A stretch of DNA of 64,000 bases from Micromonospora costi. Lineage in GTDB: Bacteria; Actinomycetota; Actinomycetes; Mycobacteriales; Micromonosporaceae. The notes under the pieces were generated by a model. That model had not been told where the DNA came from. It ran no database searches and worked only from the letters and a program-made list of their open reading frames with translations. The first letter of the stretch is position 1. Each line of letters begins with the position of its first letter. The position numbers and the translations under genes are program-made. The stretch spans positions 434,001-498,000 of the forward strand of contig NZ_RBAN01000004.1 in the NCBI RefSeq assembly GCF_003626655.1, in the 5' to 3' direction. Of this stretch, positions 1 through 8,377 are shown one piece after another.

Positions 1-873
1 GTCCTCGCCGCCGGGGCGCTCGCCACACCGCAGCTGTTGCAGGTCTCCGGTATCGGCCCGGCCGACGTCCTCCGGCGCGCGGGTGTCCCGGTCCTGTTCG
101 ACCGGCCCCGGGTGGGCGCCGGGATGCGCGAACACCGGTCGGTGCCGGTGCAGTACCGGCTGACCGGCCCGGGCGGCTACAACAAGGCGCTGAGCAGCGC
201 GCTCGGCCAGGCGCGGGCCACGGTGCGGTACCTCCTCACCCGCCGCGGGCCGCTCGCCCTCCCGGTGTCCGACATCGGGGCGTACGTCCGGTCCGGGCCG
301 GACACCGACCGCCCCGACGCGCAACTGCTGATCTCGCCCTTCTCGGCGGCGCCCCGGCGGCCCGGGCGCGCCCTGGAACTGGAACGCGAGCCCGGGCTGA
401 TGGGCCTCATGACGGTCACCCGACCGGAGAGCGAGGGCAGCCTCGCCATCACGTCGGCCGACCCGGGCGCACCGCCGCGGATCGTCGCCAACTACTTCCA
501 GGCCCCGTACGACCGCGCGGTCGCCGTGGGCGCCTTCCGGCGCATGCGGGAGCTCTTCGCCACCGGTCCCATCGCGAAGCGGATCTCGGCGGAGACGCTC
601 CCCGGGCCCGCGGTGCAGGACGACGACGAGATCATCGAGGCGGCGCTGGTGAACGGCTACTGCGGCTACCACGCGGTGGGCACCTGCGCGATGGGCCCGG
701 ACGACGACGCCGTGGTGGACCCGCAGCTACGGGTCCGGGGCGTGGCCAACCTGCGCGTCGTCGACGCCTCGGTGCTGCCGGTGCTCGTGTCCGGCTACCT
801 CAACGCCCCGGTGATGGCCCTCGCCTGGCGGGCCGCCGACCTCATCCTGGGCCGAGGCGGGCGCCGGACGTAG
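1..873 (+). CDS. GMC-family flavin oxidoreductase, C-terminal part (5' end outside window)
   Basis: FAD-dependent oxidation of an alcohol or similar substrate is the family role; the exact substrate cannot be told. The frame is open from base 1, so the start and the N-terminal FAD-binding region lie upstream; 290 residues are visible. Seen: the GMC signature 2 region near residues 5-21 (AGALATP..LL..SGIGP), and the C-terminal active-site block HAVGTCAMG near residue 225 followed by LRVVDASVLP and a closing helix, all typical of choline dehydrogenase/glucose-methanol-choline enzymes. The catalytic His of HxxGTCxMG is present. The gene faces a convergent gene across two palindromic repeats. Family call is secure; substrate is open. 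Confidence 0.9.
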   Translation, partial: VLAAGALATPQLLQVSGIGPADVLRRAGVPVLFDRPRVGAGMREHRSVPVQYRLTGPGGYNKALSSALGQARATVRYLLTRRGPLALPVSDIGAYVRSGPDTDRPDAQLLISPFSAAPRRPGRALELEREPGLMGLMTVTRPESEGSLAITSADPGAPPRIVANYFQAPYDRAVAVGAFRRMRELFATGPIAKRISAETLPGPAVQDDDEIIEAALVNGYCGYHAVGTCAMGPDDDAVVDPQLRVRGVANLRVVDASVLPVLVSGYLNAPVMALAWRAADLILGRGGRRT

Positions 874-931
874 GCCGGCGGTTCCTCGGCGGCCGGGGGC
901 CGCACACCCACGACCGGGTGCCCGCCACCCC

Positions 932-1006
932 GATCAACACCAGCTCGCCGATGTGGCGGTGTCCCACCCACCCGGACCCCGCCATATCGGCGAAACGGAG
1001 TCGATC
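932..1006. repeat. 75-bp imperfect palindromic repeat, copy A
   Basis: A GATC-bounded imperfect palindrome. The inner arms 945-964 and 974-993 match at 18 of 20 positions and flank a 9-nt loop CACCCACCC. It shares its exact length, its ends and its centre with the element at 1044-1118 (about 53 of 75 identical positions). It lies in the gap between two convergent genes, where it could also act as a two-way terminator. Confidence 0.75.
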
Positions 1007-1043
1007 ACCCGGACGCAGGCGCCCCCGGGTGCCATCGGCACCT

Positions 1044-1118
1044 GATCCACTCCGGTTCCTTGAAGTCGCGCCGTCCCACCACCCCGGACACCGCGACATC
1101 CAGGAACCCGAGCCGATC
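1044..1118. repeat. 75-bp imperfect palindromic repeat, copy B
   Basis: Second copy of the GATC-bounded palindrome, 37 bp after copy A. The 33-nt arms match at about 26 positions around the loop CACCACCCC. Most differences from copy A lie in the arms, and several keep pairing, as expected for a structured repeat of the REP/MITE type. It ends 21 bp before the stop codon of the next, convergent gene. Confidence 0.7.
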
Positions 1119-1139
1119 GCGCCCCGACCGGGCCCGGGC

Positions 1140-2237
1140 TCACAGGCCCTCGCAGGGGTTCCCTTCGACCGTGCAGCTCTCGGGCCCCTTGGCGAACGGC
1201 GCGCTGTCCCGGACGTCGAACCTGATCGTCTGCGACCGGCCCGCGGCCAGGGGCGACCCGGTGAACGTCACGGTCCGTCCCTCCTGCCGCCACTCGGCGC
1301 CGCTGACCTTGGTGACCTCACTGTCGTCGGAGAAGGTCACGACGACCGTCCACTCCGTACCCGCCGCACTGCCCGGGTTCGCGACCTCCACCTCGCCGCT
1401 GTAGCCGAGCAGCCGGGTGGAGACGGTCTCGTACCGGGCCGTCATGGCCGGCGGTGCGGCCGACGTGGGGGGCGCCGAGGAGGGGGTACGGGAGGGCGGG
1501 AGCGAGCCGGCGCTGCGGCTCGGGCTGGCGGTCGCGCTGGACGTCCGGCTGGGGCGGGCCGCCGGCTCGGCGGCGGCGGAACGGGTCGTGGGGCTGGCGG
1601 CGCCGCTCGCGCTCGGCGTGTGCGTGGGCGTGGGTTGGGCGGTGGCCTCTCGGGGCTGGTCCGGTTGCAGCGCCCAGACGGCGGCCCCTCCGGCCAGGAG
1701 CATGGCGATCCCCGCGGCGCCGAGCACCGCCCAGGTGCCCCGTCGCGGCTTCGTGCCCCCTGGCAGCTCCACGACCGGCAGTTCGGTGGTCATGCCGGCG
1801 TCGCCGCGGCCCAGGTCGACCTGCTGGAAGGCGAACCAGTCCAGGATGGCCGGCAGCCGGCCGTTCAGCGCCTGCTCGTACGCCTGCTCGCGACCGTCGC
1901 GCTGCGGCGGAGCCCACTCGCCGTACTCCAGGGTTTCCCGGATCGACAGCCGGCAGCCCTCGGTGGTGGCCTTGACGGTGCAGGTCAGGCGGCTGCGCCG
2001 GTCCGCCTCCTGGCAGCGCAGCGTGATGAGTTCGGGCACCTGCTGCTCGATCACCTCGGCTTCCACGGCGGCGTCGAACCCGGGCAGGTCCGCGGTGGCG
2101 AACCGCAGCCGCCCCGGCGCGTCCGGCACGCTCTCCACGTCGGTGAACCAGCGGCCGAGCAGTTCCCGGTCCGTCAGTGCATGCCACACCCTGTCGACAG
2201 GGTGGAACAGGTCGACCTGTGCGCCGATCTCAATCAC
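1140..2237 (-). CDS. membrane protein: SRPBCC domain, one TM segment, Ser/Pro/Thr linker, CBM2-like domain
   Basis: 365 residues. Residues 1-150 resemble the SRPBCC/AHSA1 lipid-binding fold (starts IEIGAQVDLFHPVDRVWHAL, contains a GRWF and an LSIRETLEYG block). Residues 169-190 form one hydrophobic segment. Residues 191-265 are a low-complexity Ser/Thr/Pro/Ala linker, and residues 266-365 resemble a family 2 carbohydrate-binding module with aromatic residues, an ANPGSAAGTEWTV block and a terminal C-x6-C pair. This predicts a cytoplasmic hydrophobic-ligand domain tied through the membrane to an outer sugar-binding domain. Function is unknown. The GTG start sits 6 nt after TAGAGT (2244-2249), so the transcript is probably leaderless. 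Confidence 0.75.
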   Translation of the reverse strand: MIEIGAQVDLFHPVDRVWHALTDRELLGRWFTDVESVPDAPGRLRFATADLPGFDAAVEAEVIEQQVPELITLRCQEADRRSRLTCTVKATTEGCRLSIRETLEYGEWAPPQRDGREQAYEQALNGRLPAILDWFAFQQVDLGRGDAGMTTELPVVELPGGTKPRRGTWAVLGAAGIAMLLAGGAAVWALQPDQPREATAQPTPTHTPSASGAASPTTRSAAAEPAARPSRTSSATASPSRSAGSLPPSRTPSSAPPTSAAPPAMTARYETVSTRLLGYSGEVEVANPGSAAGTEWTVVVTFSDDSEVTKVSGAEWRQEGRTVTFTGSPLAAGRSQTIRFDVRDSAPFAKGPESCTVEGNPCEGL

Positions 2238-2361
2238 GGCGAGACTCTACGGTCTTCTCCGTCCGCCCGCTGGGGACGGGGTCGGGCACCGGCGCCGCAC
2301 GCCGCGCCGCAGTGTCGTGACGGCATCCGCGGGGCGGACGGGACGCCGCCGACCCGACCCG

Positions 2362-3630
2362 TCAGGTGGCGACGGCGGCGGGTTCCGCACGGGGGACGGC
2401 CTGCGGCGTCCCGGCGCGACGGATCGGTGTGAACAGCCCCGCCACGGCGATCAGGACGCACCCGATGCCCGTCACGAGGGTCACCGCCAGGACGCCGAAC
2501 CGTCCCGCCGCCCAGGTGAGCAGCGCCGCCCCGGCCGGCCCCAGCGAGTAGTGCGTGCTCCAGAAGGCGGACGTGACACGGCCGAGCAGGTGGTCCGGGG
2601 TGATCTCCTGGCGCAGCGACATGGACGAGATGCCGCCGACGCTCACCCCGCACAGGTACACGGCCGTGAGCGCGGTGACGACGGGCACGGTGCCCGCGAG
2701 CCCGACGCCCACGATGGCGAGGCCGGACACCAGCAGCGCCCCGATCCAGGCGACGCCGAAGCCGCGCCGGCGCCGCAGCGGCGCCACGAGCAGCGCCCCG
2801 GCGACCGTGCCGAGCGCCGCCAGGCCGAGCACGGTGCCGACCGTGCCGTCGGTGCCGCCGAGGCCGTGCTTCACGTGGTAGACGAGCACGTCGGTGAAGC
2901 CGTAGGTGAGGAAGATGAACACCGAGAGCAGGACGGTCAGCGCCCGCAGCACGGGCTCACGCCAGAGGAACCGCGCCCCGGCCAGGAACTCGGCCACCGG
3001 CCCCTCCCGCCGCGCGGCGTCCGCACCCTCCACACGGGACCGGAACCGGATCAGCCCGAGACCGACGGCGGACAGCGCGAAGCTCGCCGCGTTGACGGCG
3101 ACGGCCGCGGAGGGCCCGAACCGGGCGGAGACCACGCCGGCGAGCAGCGGCCCGACCACGGCGGTCGCCGCGTACGTGGCCTGCAACCGCCCGTTGGCCT
3201 CCGTGATCCGATCCCGGTCCACGAGGTTCCGGACGGCGGCGACCGCGGCGATCTGGAAGATCATCCCGGCCGCCTCGCAGATCGGGAGGACGACGAAGAG
3301 GAGCCACACCTGTGGGCCGGCGAGCCAGGCCAGCGGGATCAGGCTGTAGAGCACGAGCCGGGTGAGGTCCGCGGCGATCATCAGGGTCCGCCGGTCGTAC
3401 CGGTCGACCAGGACGCCGCCGAAGACGCCCGCGCCCACGGACGCGGCCCCGGCCACGGCGGTGAGCAGGCCCATCTGCGCCACGGACCCGGTGGCGTGCA
3501 GGATCAGCAGCGGGACCGCGAGGTAGGCGAACGCGTCCCCTGCCGCGGAGAGCGACTGCGCCACCCAGTACGTGGAGAAGGTCCGGTCCTTCCACAGGGA
3601 TCGACGGGCGGTGCCCGGGCCAGGGATCAT
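2362..3630 (-). CDS. MFS transporter, exporter-like (EntS/MFS_3 type)
   Basis: 422 residues with about 12 hydrophobic segments, the usual size for the family. The N-terminus WKDRTFSTYWVAQSLSAAGD and the loop GVLVDRYDRRTLMI (the MFS motif A position) place it with the group that includes the enterobactin exporter EntS and macrolide efflux proteins. The substrate is unknown. It is divergent from the histidine kinase at 3872 with a 241-bp gap. The ATG start is preceded by TAACCT at 3637-3642 with a 6-nt gap, suggesting a leaderless mRNA. Confidence 0.85.
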   Translation of the reverse strand: MIPGPGTARRSLWKDRTFSTYWVAQSLSAAGDAFAYLAVPLLILHATGSVAQMGLLTAVAGAASVGAGVFGGVLVDRYDRRTLMIAADLTRLVLYSLIPLAWLAGPQVWLLFVVLPICEAAGMIFQIAAVAAVRNLVDRDRITEANGRLQATYAATAVVGPLLAGVVSARFGPSAAVAVNAASFALSAVGLGLIRFRSRVEGADAARREGPVAEFLAGARFLWREPVLRALTVLLSVFIFLTYGFTDVLVYHVKHGLGGTDGTVGTVLGLAALGTVAGALLVAPLRRRRGFGVAWIGALLVSGLAIVGVGLAGTVPVVTALTAVYLCGVSVGGISSMSLRQEITPDHLLGRVTSAFWSTHYSLGPAGAALLTWAAGRFGVLAVTLVTGIGCVLIAVAGLFTPIRRAGTPQAVPRAEPAAVAT

Positions 3631-3636
3631 GACGGC

Positions 3637-3642
3637 AGGTTA
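3637..3642 (-). promoter_or_regulatory. -10 hexamer TAACCT for the leaderless MFS gene
   Basis: TAACCT on the minus strand ends 6 nt before the ATG at 3630. No Shine-Dalgarno fits in that space, so transcription should begin at or next to the start codon. The same spacing recurs at six other starts in this window. Confidence 0.5.
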
Positions 3643-3859
3643 CCGGTCGACCCCGACGGCGTGAGCACCCGGCGAGTCAGGCCGGGCCGTGACCGGTGGC
3701 ACCGGCGACCGTCATGGCCAGGAGGGTGCGCAGGTTCGTCATACGCCGAGTCTGGGCGCCCGCGACCGTCGTACACATGGATCCGGACGCCCCGCCGGGT
3801 ACACCGGGCGGCTGGTCGGCTCCTACCAAAGAAGGTGGTCCGGCCCGTTCGCGGCCCAG

Positions 3860-3865
3860 TAGCCT
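3860..3865 (+). promoter_or_regulatory. -10 hexamer TAGCCT for the leaderless histidine kinase gene
   Basis: TAGCCT followed by GCGCCC and then the ATG at 3872. It faces the equivalent element for the divergent MFS gene, so each transcript would start almost exactly at its first codon. Confidence 0.5.
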
Positions 3866-3871
3866 GCGCCC

Positions 3872-5032
3872 ATGAATTCCGCCACCTGGGGGTTCCGCCT
3901 GCCGCGGACGCGGCGCACGGTCGCGGTGGCCGTGTCGACCGCGGGGATCGGCATCCTGATCGCGTCGGCTCTGTTCGGCGCGACGCGCTCGGCGGCTCCC
4001 GCGTCCGTACGGCTCGACGTGGCCGTCGCGGTCGCCGCCCTCGCGGCCGTACCGCTGGTCATGGTGCGCCCGGTGCCCGGCGGCATCCTCGCGAGCCTGC
4101 TCGTGGCCCTGTCGCCGGTCGCCACCCCGGCGGTGAGCTTCGCGGTGCTGTTCACCGCCCAGCACCGGCCCTTCCGGCGTGCCCTCACGGTCGCCCTGGC
4201 CGGCACGGCGGGCGCCGCCGTCCAGGGGATGTGGCGGCCGGTGCGTGGCCTGCCGTACGGGTGGTGGCTGCTGCTCATGACGGCCGCCTTCGGGGCGCTG
4301 CTGGGCTGGGGCACGTGGGCTCGCGCCCGGCACGCGCTGGTGGAGGCGCTGCGCGACCGTGCGCGGCGGGCCGAGCAGGAACAGGAGCTGCGCGTCGCCG
4401 AGGCGCGCGCCGCCGAGCGGAACCGCATCGCCCGGGAGATGCACGACGTGCTGGCCCACCGGCTGTCGCTGCTGGCCGCGGCCGCCGGCGCCATGGAGTA
4501 CCGGCCGGACGCGCCGCCCGAACGGCTCAGCGCCGCGGCCGGCGTCATCCGCACGAGCGCGCACCAGGCCCTCAACGAACTCCGCGAGGTCGTCGCCGTC
4601 CTGCGCAACGACGATCCGGACGCGCCGGCGGACGAGCCGCCCGGGCAGAATCTCGCCGACCTGCCCCGCCTGGTCTCGGAGGCGCGGGCGGCCGGCCAGA
4701 GCGTCGAGGTGGACGATTCGATCGCGCCGCCGGTGGAGATCCCGCCGCTGGCGGGCCGCACCGCGTACCGGATCGTGCAGGAGGGGCTCACGAACGCCCG
4801 CAAGCACGCCGACGGGCAGCCCGTGACCCTCGCCCTGTCCGGCGCTCCGGGCGCGGGCCTCCGCATCGCGGTCCGCAATCCGGCGCCGCCCGGCGCCGCG
4901 CCGGATCGGGACGCCGGCAGCGGGCTCATCGGGCTCGCCGAGCGGGCGGCGCTCGCCGGTGGGCGCGTGACGCACCGCGTCGGCGACGACGGCCACTTCC
5001 ACCTGGACGCGTGGCTGCCGTGGTCGGCGTGA
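3872..5032 (+). CDS. two-component sensor histidine kinase, NarL-partner (HisKA_3) type
   Basis: 386 residues. Autophosphorylates on His and passes phosphate to the response regulator encoded next. The N-terminal ~150 residues hold about five hydrophobic segments. The dimerisation/phosphoacceptor block ERNRIAREMHDVLAHRLS is near residue 185, the ATP-binding N box is RIVQEGLTNARKHADG near residue 300, and the G box is GSGLIGLAERAALAGG near residue 350. The signal is unknown; no separate sensor domain is present, so the membrane part may sense. Its stop overlaps the start of the next gene. The divergent MFS exporter is a plausible regulatory target, as for many antibiotic-sensing pairs, but that is inference. 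Confidence 0.93.
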   Translation: MNSATWGFRLPRTRRTVAVAVSTAGIGILIASALFGATRSAAPASVRLDVAVAVAALAAVPLVMVRPVPGGILASLLVALSPVATPAVSFAVLFTAQHRPFRRALTVALAGTAGAAVQGMWRPVRGLPYGWWLLLMTAAFGALLGWGTWARARHALVEALRDRARRAEQEQELRVAEARAAERNRIAREMHDVLAHRLSLLAAAAGAMEYRPDAPPERLSAAAGVIRTSAHQALNELREVVAVLRNDDPDAPADEPPGQNLADLPRLVSEARAAGQSVEVDDSIAPPVEIPPLAGRTAYRIVQEGLTNARKHADGQPVTLALSGAPGAGLRIAVRNPAPPGAAPDRDAGSGLIGLAERAALAGGRVTHRVGDDGHFHLDAWLPWSA

Positions 5033-5682
5033 CCGGCCCGATCCGCGTGGTCGTCGTCGACGACGACCCGCTGGTACGGGGGATGCTGACGCTGATGCTC
5101 GACGGCGCGGACGGGATCACCGTGGTCGGCGAGGCCGCGGACGGCGGTCAGGCACTCACCGCTGTCGAACGGCACGCGCCCGACGTGGTGCTCATGGACA
5201 TCCGGATGCCGAACGTCAGCGGCATCACGGCCACCGAGCGGCTGCGCCGCCGCCCCCGTCCGCCCGAGATCATCGTGCTGACCACCTTCGACACCGACGA
5301 GCACGTCGTACGGGCGCTGTGGGCGGGTGCCAGCGGGTTCCTGCTCAAGGACACCCCGCCGGAGCAGATCAGCCAGGCGGTCCGCAACGTGGCGGCGGGC
5401 GCCCCGATCCTGTCGCCGAGCGTCACCCGGCGCCTCATGCAGCAGGTGGCCTCCGGCGGCGAGTCGTACGAACAGGCGCTCGCCCGGCTGGCGCCCCTCA
5501 CCGCACGGGAACGCGACGTCGTCCTGGCCATCGCCCAGGGGCGTTCGAACGCCGAGATCGCCGCCGACCTGCTGATGAGCGTGACCACGGTGAAGGCCCA
5601 CGTCTCGCACATCCTGACGAAACTGGACCTCACGAACCGGACGCAGATCGCGTTGCTGGCCCACGACGCCCGGCTGGTCTGA
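5029..5682 (+). CDS. two-component response regulator, NarL/FixJ family
   Basis: 217 residues. The receiver domain (1-120) has the acidic cluster VVDDDP, the phosphoacceptor Asp in VVLMDIRMP (about residue 54) and the conserved Lys in GFLLKD. The C-terminal LuxR-type HTH spans about residues 148-210 (LTARERDVVLAIAQGRSNAEIA, VKAHVSHILTKL). The GTG start at 5029 overlaps the kinase stop by 4 nt (GTGA), which implies translational coupling; in-frame GTGs at 5011 and 5020 are alternatives. Acts as a DNA-binding partner of the upstream kinase. Confidence 0.93.
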   Translation: MTGPIRVVVVDDDPLVRGMLTLMLDGADGITVVGEAADGGQALTAVERHAPDVVLMDIRMPNVSGITATERLRRRPRPPEIIVLTTFDTDEHVVRALWAGASGFLLKDTPPEQISQAVRNVAAGAPILSPSVTRRLMQQVASGGESYEQALARLAPLTARERDVVLAIAQGRSNAEIAADLLMSVTTVKAHVSHILTKLDLTNRTQIALLAHDARLV

Positions 5683-5712
5683 GGCGGCCGCGGGTACTGG
5701 CGAGCGCCGCTC

Positions 5713-6105
5713 ATGCTGGAAGGCGTGATCCGCTTCGTGTTGAACGTGCTGTGGCTGATCTTCGGCGGGGGCCTGGTCCTCGCGGTCGGCTACGGCGTCG
5801 CCGCCCTCGTCTGCTTCGCCCTGGTCGTCACCATCCCGTTCGGCGTCGCCGCGCTGCGCCTGGCCGGGTACTCGCTGTGGCCCTTCGGGCGCACGGTCGT
5901 GCCGAAGCCGGGCGCCGGCGTGGCGTCCGGCCTGGCCAACATCCTGTGGGTGGTGCTCGCCGGCTGGTGGCTCGCCCTGTCCCACCTGGTCGCCGGCGTG
6001 GTGCTCTGCCTCACGATCATCGGCATCCCGTTCGGCGTCGCGAACATCAAGCTGGTGCCGGCGGCGTTCTGGCCGCTCGGGCGCGAGGTCGTCGACGCGC
6101 CCTGA
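5713..6105 (+). CDS. YccF-domain inner membrane protein
   Basis: 130 residues with two related halves, each a long hydrophobic stretch ending in an IPFGVA.....A.WPFG or IPFGVANIK....WPLG motif (residues about 43-57 and 102-123). This duplicated pattern is the mark of the YccF (DUF307) family, whose role is unknown. It starts 30 bp after the response regulator gene and may be cotranscribed with it. No clear Shine-Dalgarno is visible. Confidence 0.88.
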   Translation: MLEGVIRFVLNVLWLIFGGGLVLAVGYGVAALVCFALVVTIPFGVAALRLAGYSLWPFGRTVVPKPGAGVASGLANILWVVLAGWWLALSHLVAGVVLCLTIIGIPFGVANIKLVPAAFWPLGREVVDAP

Positions 6106-6232
6106 CCGGCACCCCGGCGGGCGGTGCCGCCGTTGCGCCGCCCGGGCATCCGGCGAGGGGCCTATGGTCGGGATCGTGGGGAAATCGACGTGTTCCAGGG
6201 GCCCGGGGTGGGTGGACGGCGGGAGCCGCGGC

Positions 6233-7192
6233 GTGAGCCAGCCGGTGGTGCTCGAACCGGCGGCCCAGGCGTTCGTGGAGGCCACCGCGAACCCGCCGTA
6301 CCCCTTCGACCTGGGACCGGTGCGGGGCCGCCGGCGACTCGACGAGGTGCAGTCCGGCGCGGTCGACCGGCCCGACGTCGACGTCGAGGACGTGCTGGTG
6401 CCGGGCGGGCCGGTCGGCCCGGTGCCCGTCCGGATCATGCGCCCGCCCGGCGTGGCCGGTCCACTCCCGGTGATCATCTACCTTCACGGCGGCGGCTGGG
6501 TGTTCGGCAACGCCCACACCCACGACCGGCTCGTCCGCGAACTCACCGCCGGCACCCGGACGGCGCTGGTCTTCCCGGAGTACCGCCTCTCCCCCGAGGC
6601 GCGCTATCCGGTCGCGATCGAGGAGAGCTACACGGTGGCCACCTGGATCACGGCGCACGGCGCCGCGCACGGCCTCGACGCCGAGCGGGTGGCGGTGGCC
6701 GGCGAGAGCTCCGGCGGCACCATGGCGGCCGCGCTCACCCTCATGGCCAGGCAGCGGGGCGGGGTACGGCTGGTCCAGCAGGTCCTCTTCTACCCCGCGA
6801 CGGACGCCGCCTTCGACACCGGCTCCTACCGGCAGTTCGCCACGGGCTACTTCCTCCGGCGGGACGCGATGCAGTGGTTCTGGGACCAGTACACGACCGA
6901 CCCGGCCCGGCGGGCGGAGATCACCGCCTCACCGCTGCGGGCCACGGACGAGCAACTCCGGGGGCTGCCGCCGGCGCTGGTGATCACCGCCGAGGCGGAC
7001 GTGCTGCGCGACGAGGGCGAGGCGTACGCCGGCAAGCTCCGCCGGGCCGGCGTACCGGTGACCGCCGTGCGGTACCAGGGCATCACGCACGACTTCGTCA
7101 TGCTCAACGCGCTGCGCGGGACGTACGCGGCGCAGGCGGCGATCACCCAGGCCGTCGGCGTGCTGCGCGCCGCGCTGGGCACCGCCCGCTGA
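6233..7192 (+). CDS. alpha/beta hydrolase, hormone-sensitive-lipase (HSL) esterase type
   Basis: 319 residues. Hydrolyses carboxylic esters by family analogy. Seen: oxyanion-hole motif HGGGW, nucleophile motif GESSGG, catalytic Asp in ITAEADVLRDEGE and catalytic His in GITHDF. The start chosen is GTG at 6233, preceded by GGGAG with a 7-nt gap, just before the conserved VLEPAAQAF opening. An in-frame GTG at 6176 lies 7 nt behind a TATGGT hexamer (6163-6168) and would give a leaderless form with 19 more residues. Cytoplasmic; no signal peptide. Confidence 0.9.
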   Translation: MSQPVVLEPAAQAFVEATANPPYPFDLGPVRGRRRLDEVQSGAVDRPDVDVEDVLVPGGPVGPVPVRIMRPPGVAGPLPVIIYLHGGGWVFGNAHTHDRLVRELTAGTRTALVFPEYRLSPEARYPVAIEESYTVATWITAHGAAHGLDAERVAVAGESSGGTMAAALTLMARQRGGVRLVQQVLFYPATDAAFDTGSYRQFATGYFLRRDAMQWFWDQYTTDPARRAEITASPLRATDEQLRGLPPALVITAEADVLRDEGEAYAGKLRRAGVPVTAVRYQGITHDFVMLNALRGTYAAQAAITQAVGVLRAALGTAR

Positions 7193-7300
7193 GCCGCTGG
7201 CGGTGTATCGGGTGAGTTCCGGGCGATCGCGCGAACCGAGCACTTCTCACCGGTATGTTCGGATTCGCCCCAGCAGTGCCGTCCGGACCGGAGCGTGCCC

Positions 7301-8323
7301 ATGTCGCACCACCTCGACACCCCGCTCGCCGCTCAGAGCGGTCAGCTCTACCTCGACGACCTGTTCGTCTTCGACGGCGAGCGCGGCACCGTGTTCGTCA
7401 TGGACGTCAACAGCTCGGTGACGAGAGCCGACATCAAGCGCGGCTTCCACTCGGAGGCGCGGTACGAGTTCAAGCTCCACTTCAACGGCGCCGAGATGGA
7501 GGACCTGACCTACCGGGTGGCCTTCGGCGAGCCCGACGGTCAGGGCCGGCAGCAACTGACGCTGCACGCGCTCATCGACAGCGAGGCACGCGAGGACGCC
7601 GCCACCGGGACGATGCTCGCCCAGGGCCGCAGCGGCGAGGTGGTCGAGGCCACCAACCTCCGGCTCTGGGCGGGCCGGATCTCCGACCCGTTCTACATCG
7701 ACCTCGACCAGCTGGCCACCGTGAACGACGCCTTCAAGAACGGCGCGAAGCTGGACCGCTCGGCCTGGCGACCGGAGAAGGCGAAGAACACGTTCGCCGG
7801 CACCACGGTCGAGTCGATCGTCCTGGAGGTGTCCCGCGACGAGCCGATGCTGCACGACGGGACGCGGCTCGGCGTCTGGGCCGCCACCAAGCTCGCCACG
7901 GACGCCGGCGGCTGGCGACAGATCAACCGTGCGGGCCACCCGATGATGTGGCCGATCTTCTGGCCCACCGACACCGACTTCTCCAACCCGGCCAACGTCC
8001 GCCACCCCTGCGACGACCTGCGGGCCGACGGCGAGGAGATCGCCACGGCGGTCTCGCGGGTCGTCGCGGCGAACGGCACCGCGCCGGACCCCATGGCGTA
8101 CGGCTGGAGCGTGGCCCGGGAGGTCTACCCCGACCTGCTCACGTACCAGGTCGGCACCCCCGCCAACTACGGCTTCGCCGTCCGCAACGGGCGGACCATG
8201 GCCGACAACGCGCCCGAGGTCATGTTCTCCCTGGTGCTGAACACCGGCATGACCTCCGGCCTCACCTCCGAGGTGAACAAGGACTCCCGGTCCGACACCT
8301 TCCCGTACGTCGTACCCGCCTGA
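7301..8323 (+). CDS. DUF4331 family protein
   Basis: 340 residues. The opening SHHLDTP followed by QLYLDDLFVFDGERGTVFVMDVN matches the DUF4331 pattern, where SHREAP is followed by a DLY.F block and a valine-rich strand. Function of the family is unknown. No signal peptide is visible. ATG at 7301 is preferred over GTG at 7295 because GGAG (about 7289-7292) is well placed for it. A possible -10 element TATGTT lies at 7254-7259. The gene is monocistronic and ends at a strong hairpin. Confidence 0.75.
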   Translation: MSHHLDTPLAAQSGQLYLDDLFVFDGERGTVFVMDVNSSVTRADIKRGFHSEARYEFKLHFNGAEMEDLTYRVAFGEPDGQGRQQLTLHALIDSEAREDAATGTMLAQGRSGEVVEATNLRLWAGRISDPFYIDLDQLATVNDAFKNGAKLDRSAWRPEKAKNTFAGTTVESIVLEVSRDEPMLHDGTRLGVWAATKLATDAGGWRQINRAGHPMMWPIFWPTDTDFSNPANVRHPCDDLRADGEEIATAVSRVVAANGTAPDPMAYGWSVAREVYPDLLTYQVGTPANYGFAVRNGRTMADNAPEVMFSLVLNTGMTSGLTSEVNKDSRSDTFPYVVPA

Positions 8324-8352
8324 CCGCCCCCGCCCGGCTCACGGGCGACGAT

Positions 8353-8377
8353 GCCCGGCCGCGAGCAGCGGCCGGGC
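8353..8377 (+). terminator. rho-independent-like hairpin after the DUF4331 gene
   Basis: Perfect 10-bp stem GCCCGGCCGC / GCGGCCGGGC with a 5-nt loop GAGCA, 29 bp after the stop. It has only a short T-poor tail, as is common in actinobacteria. Confidence 0.7.

Noticed and set aside
3677..3742. 21-residue minus-strand ORF (MTNLRTLLAMTVAGATGHGPA) between the MFS and kinase genes
   Set aside because: No Shine-Dalgarno or -10 fits it and it has no recognisable family; it may be chance.
1417..5028. Very long open frame on the plus strand leading into the response regulator gene
   Set aside because: It is antisense to the SRPBCC/CBM2 and MFS genes and out of frame with the kinase. It is open only because stop codons are rare in such GC-rich DNA; only the last 217 codons (from 5029) are real.
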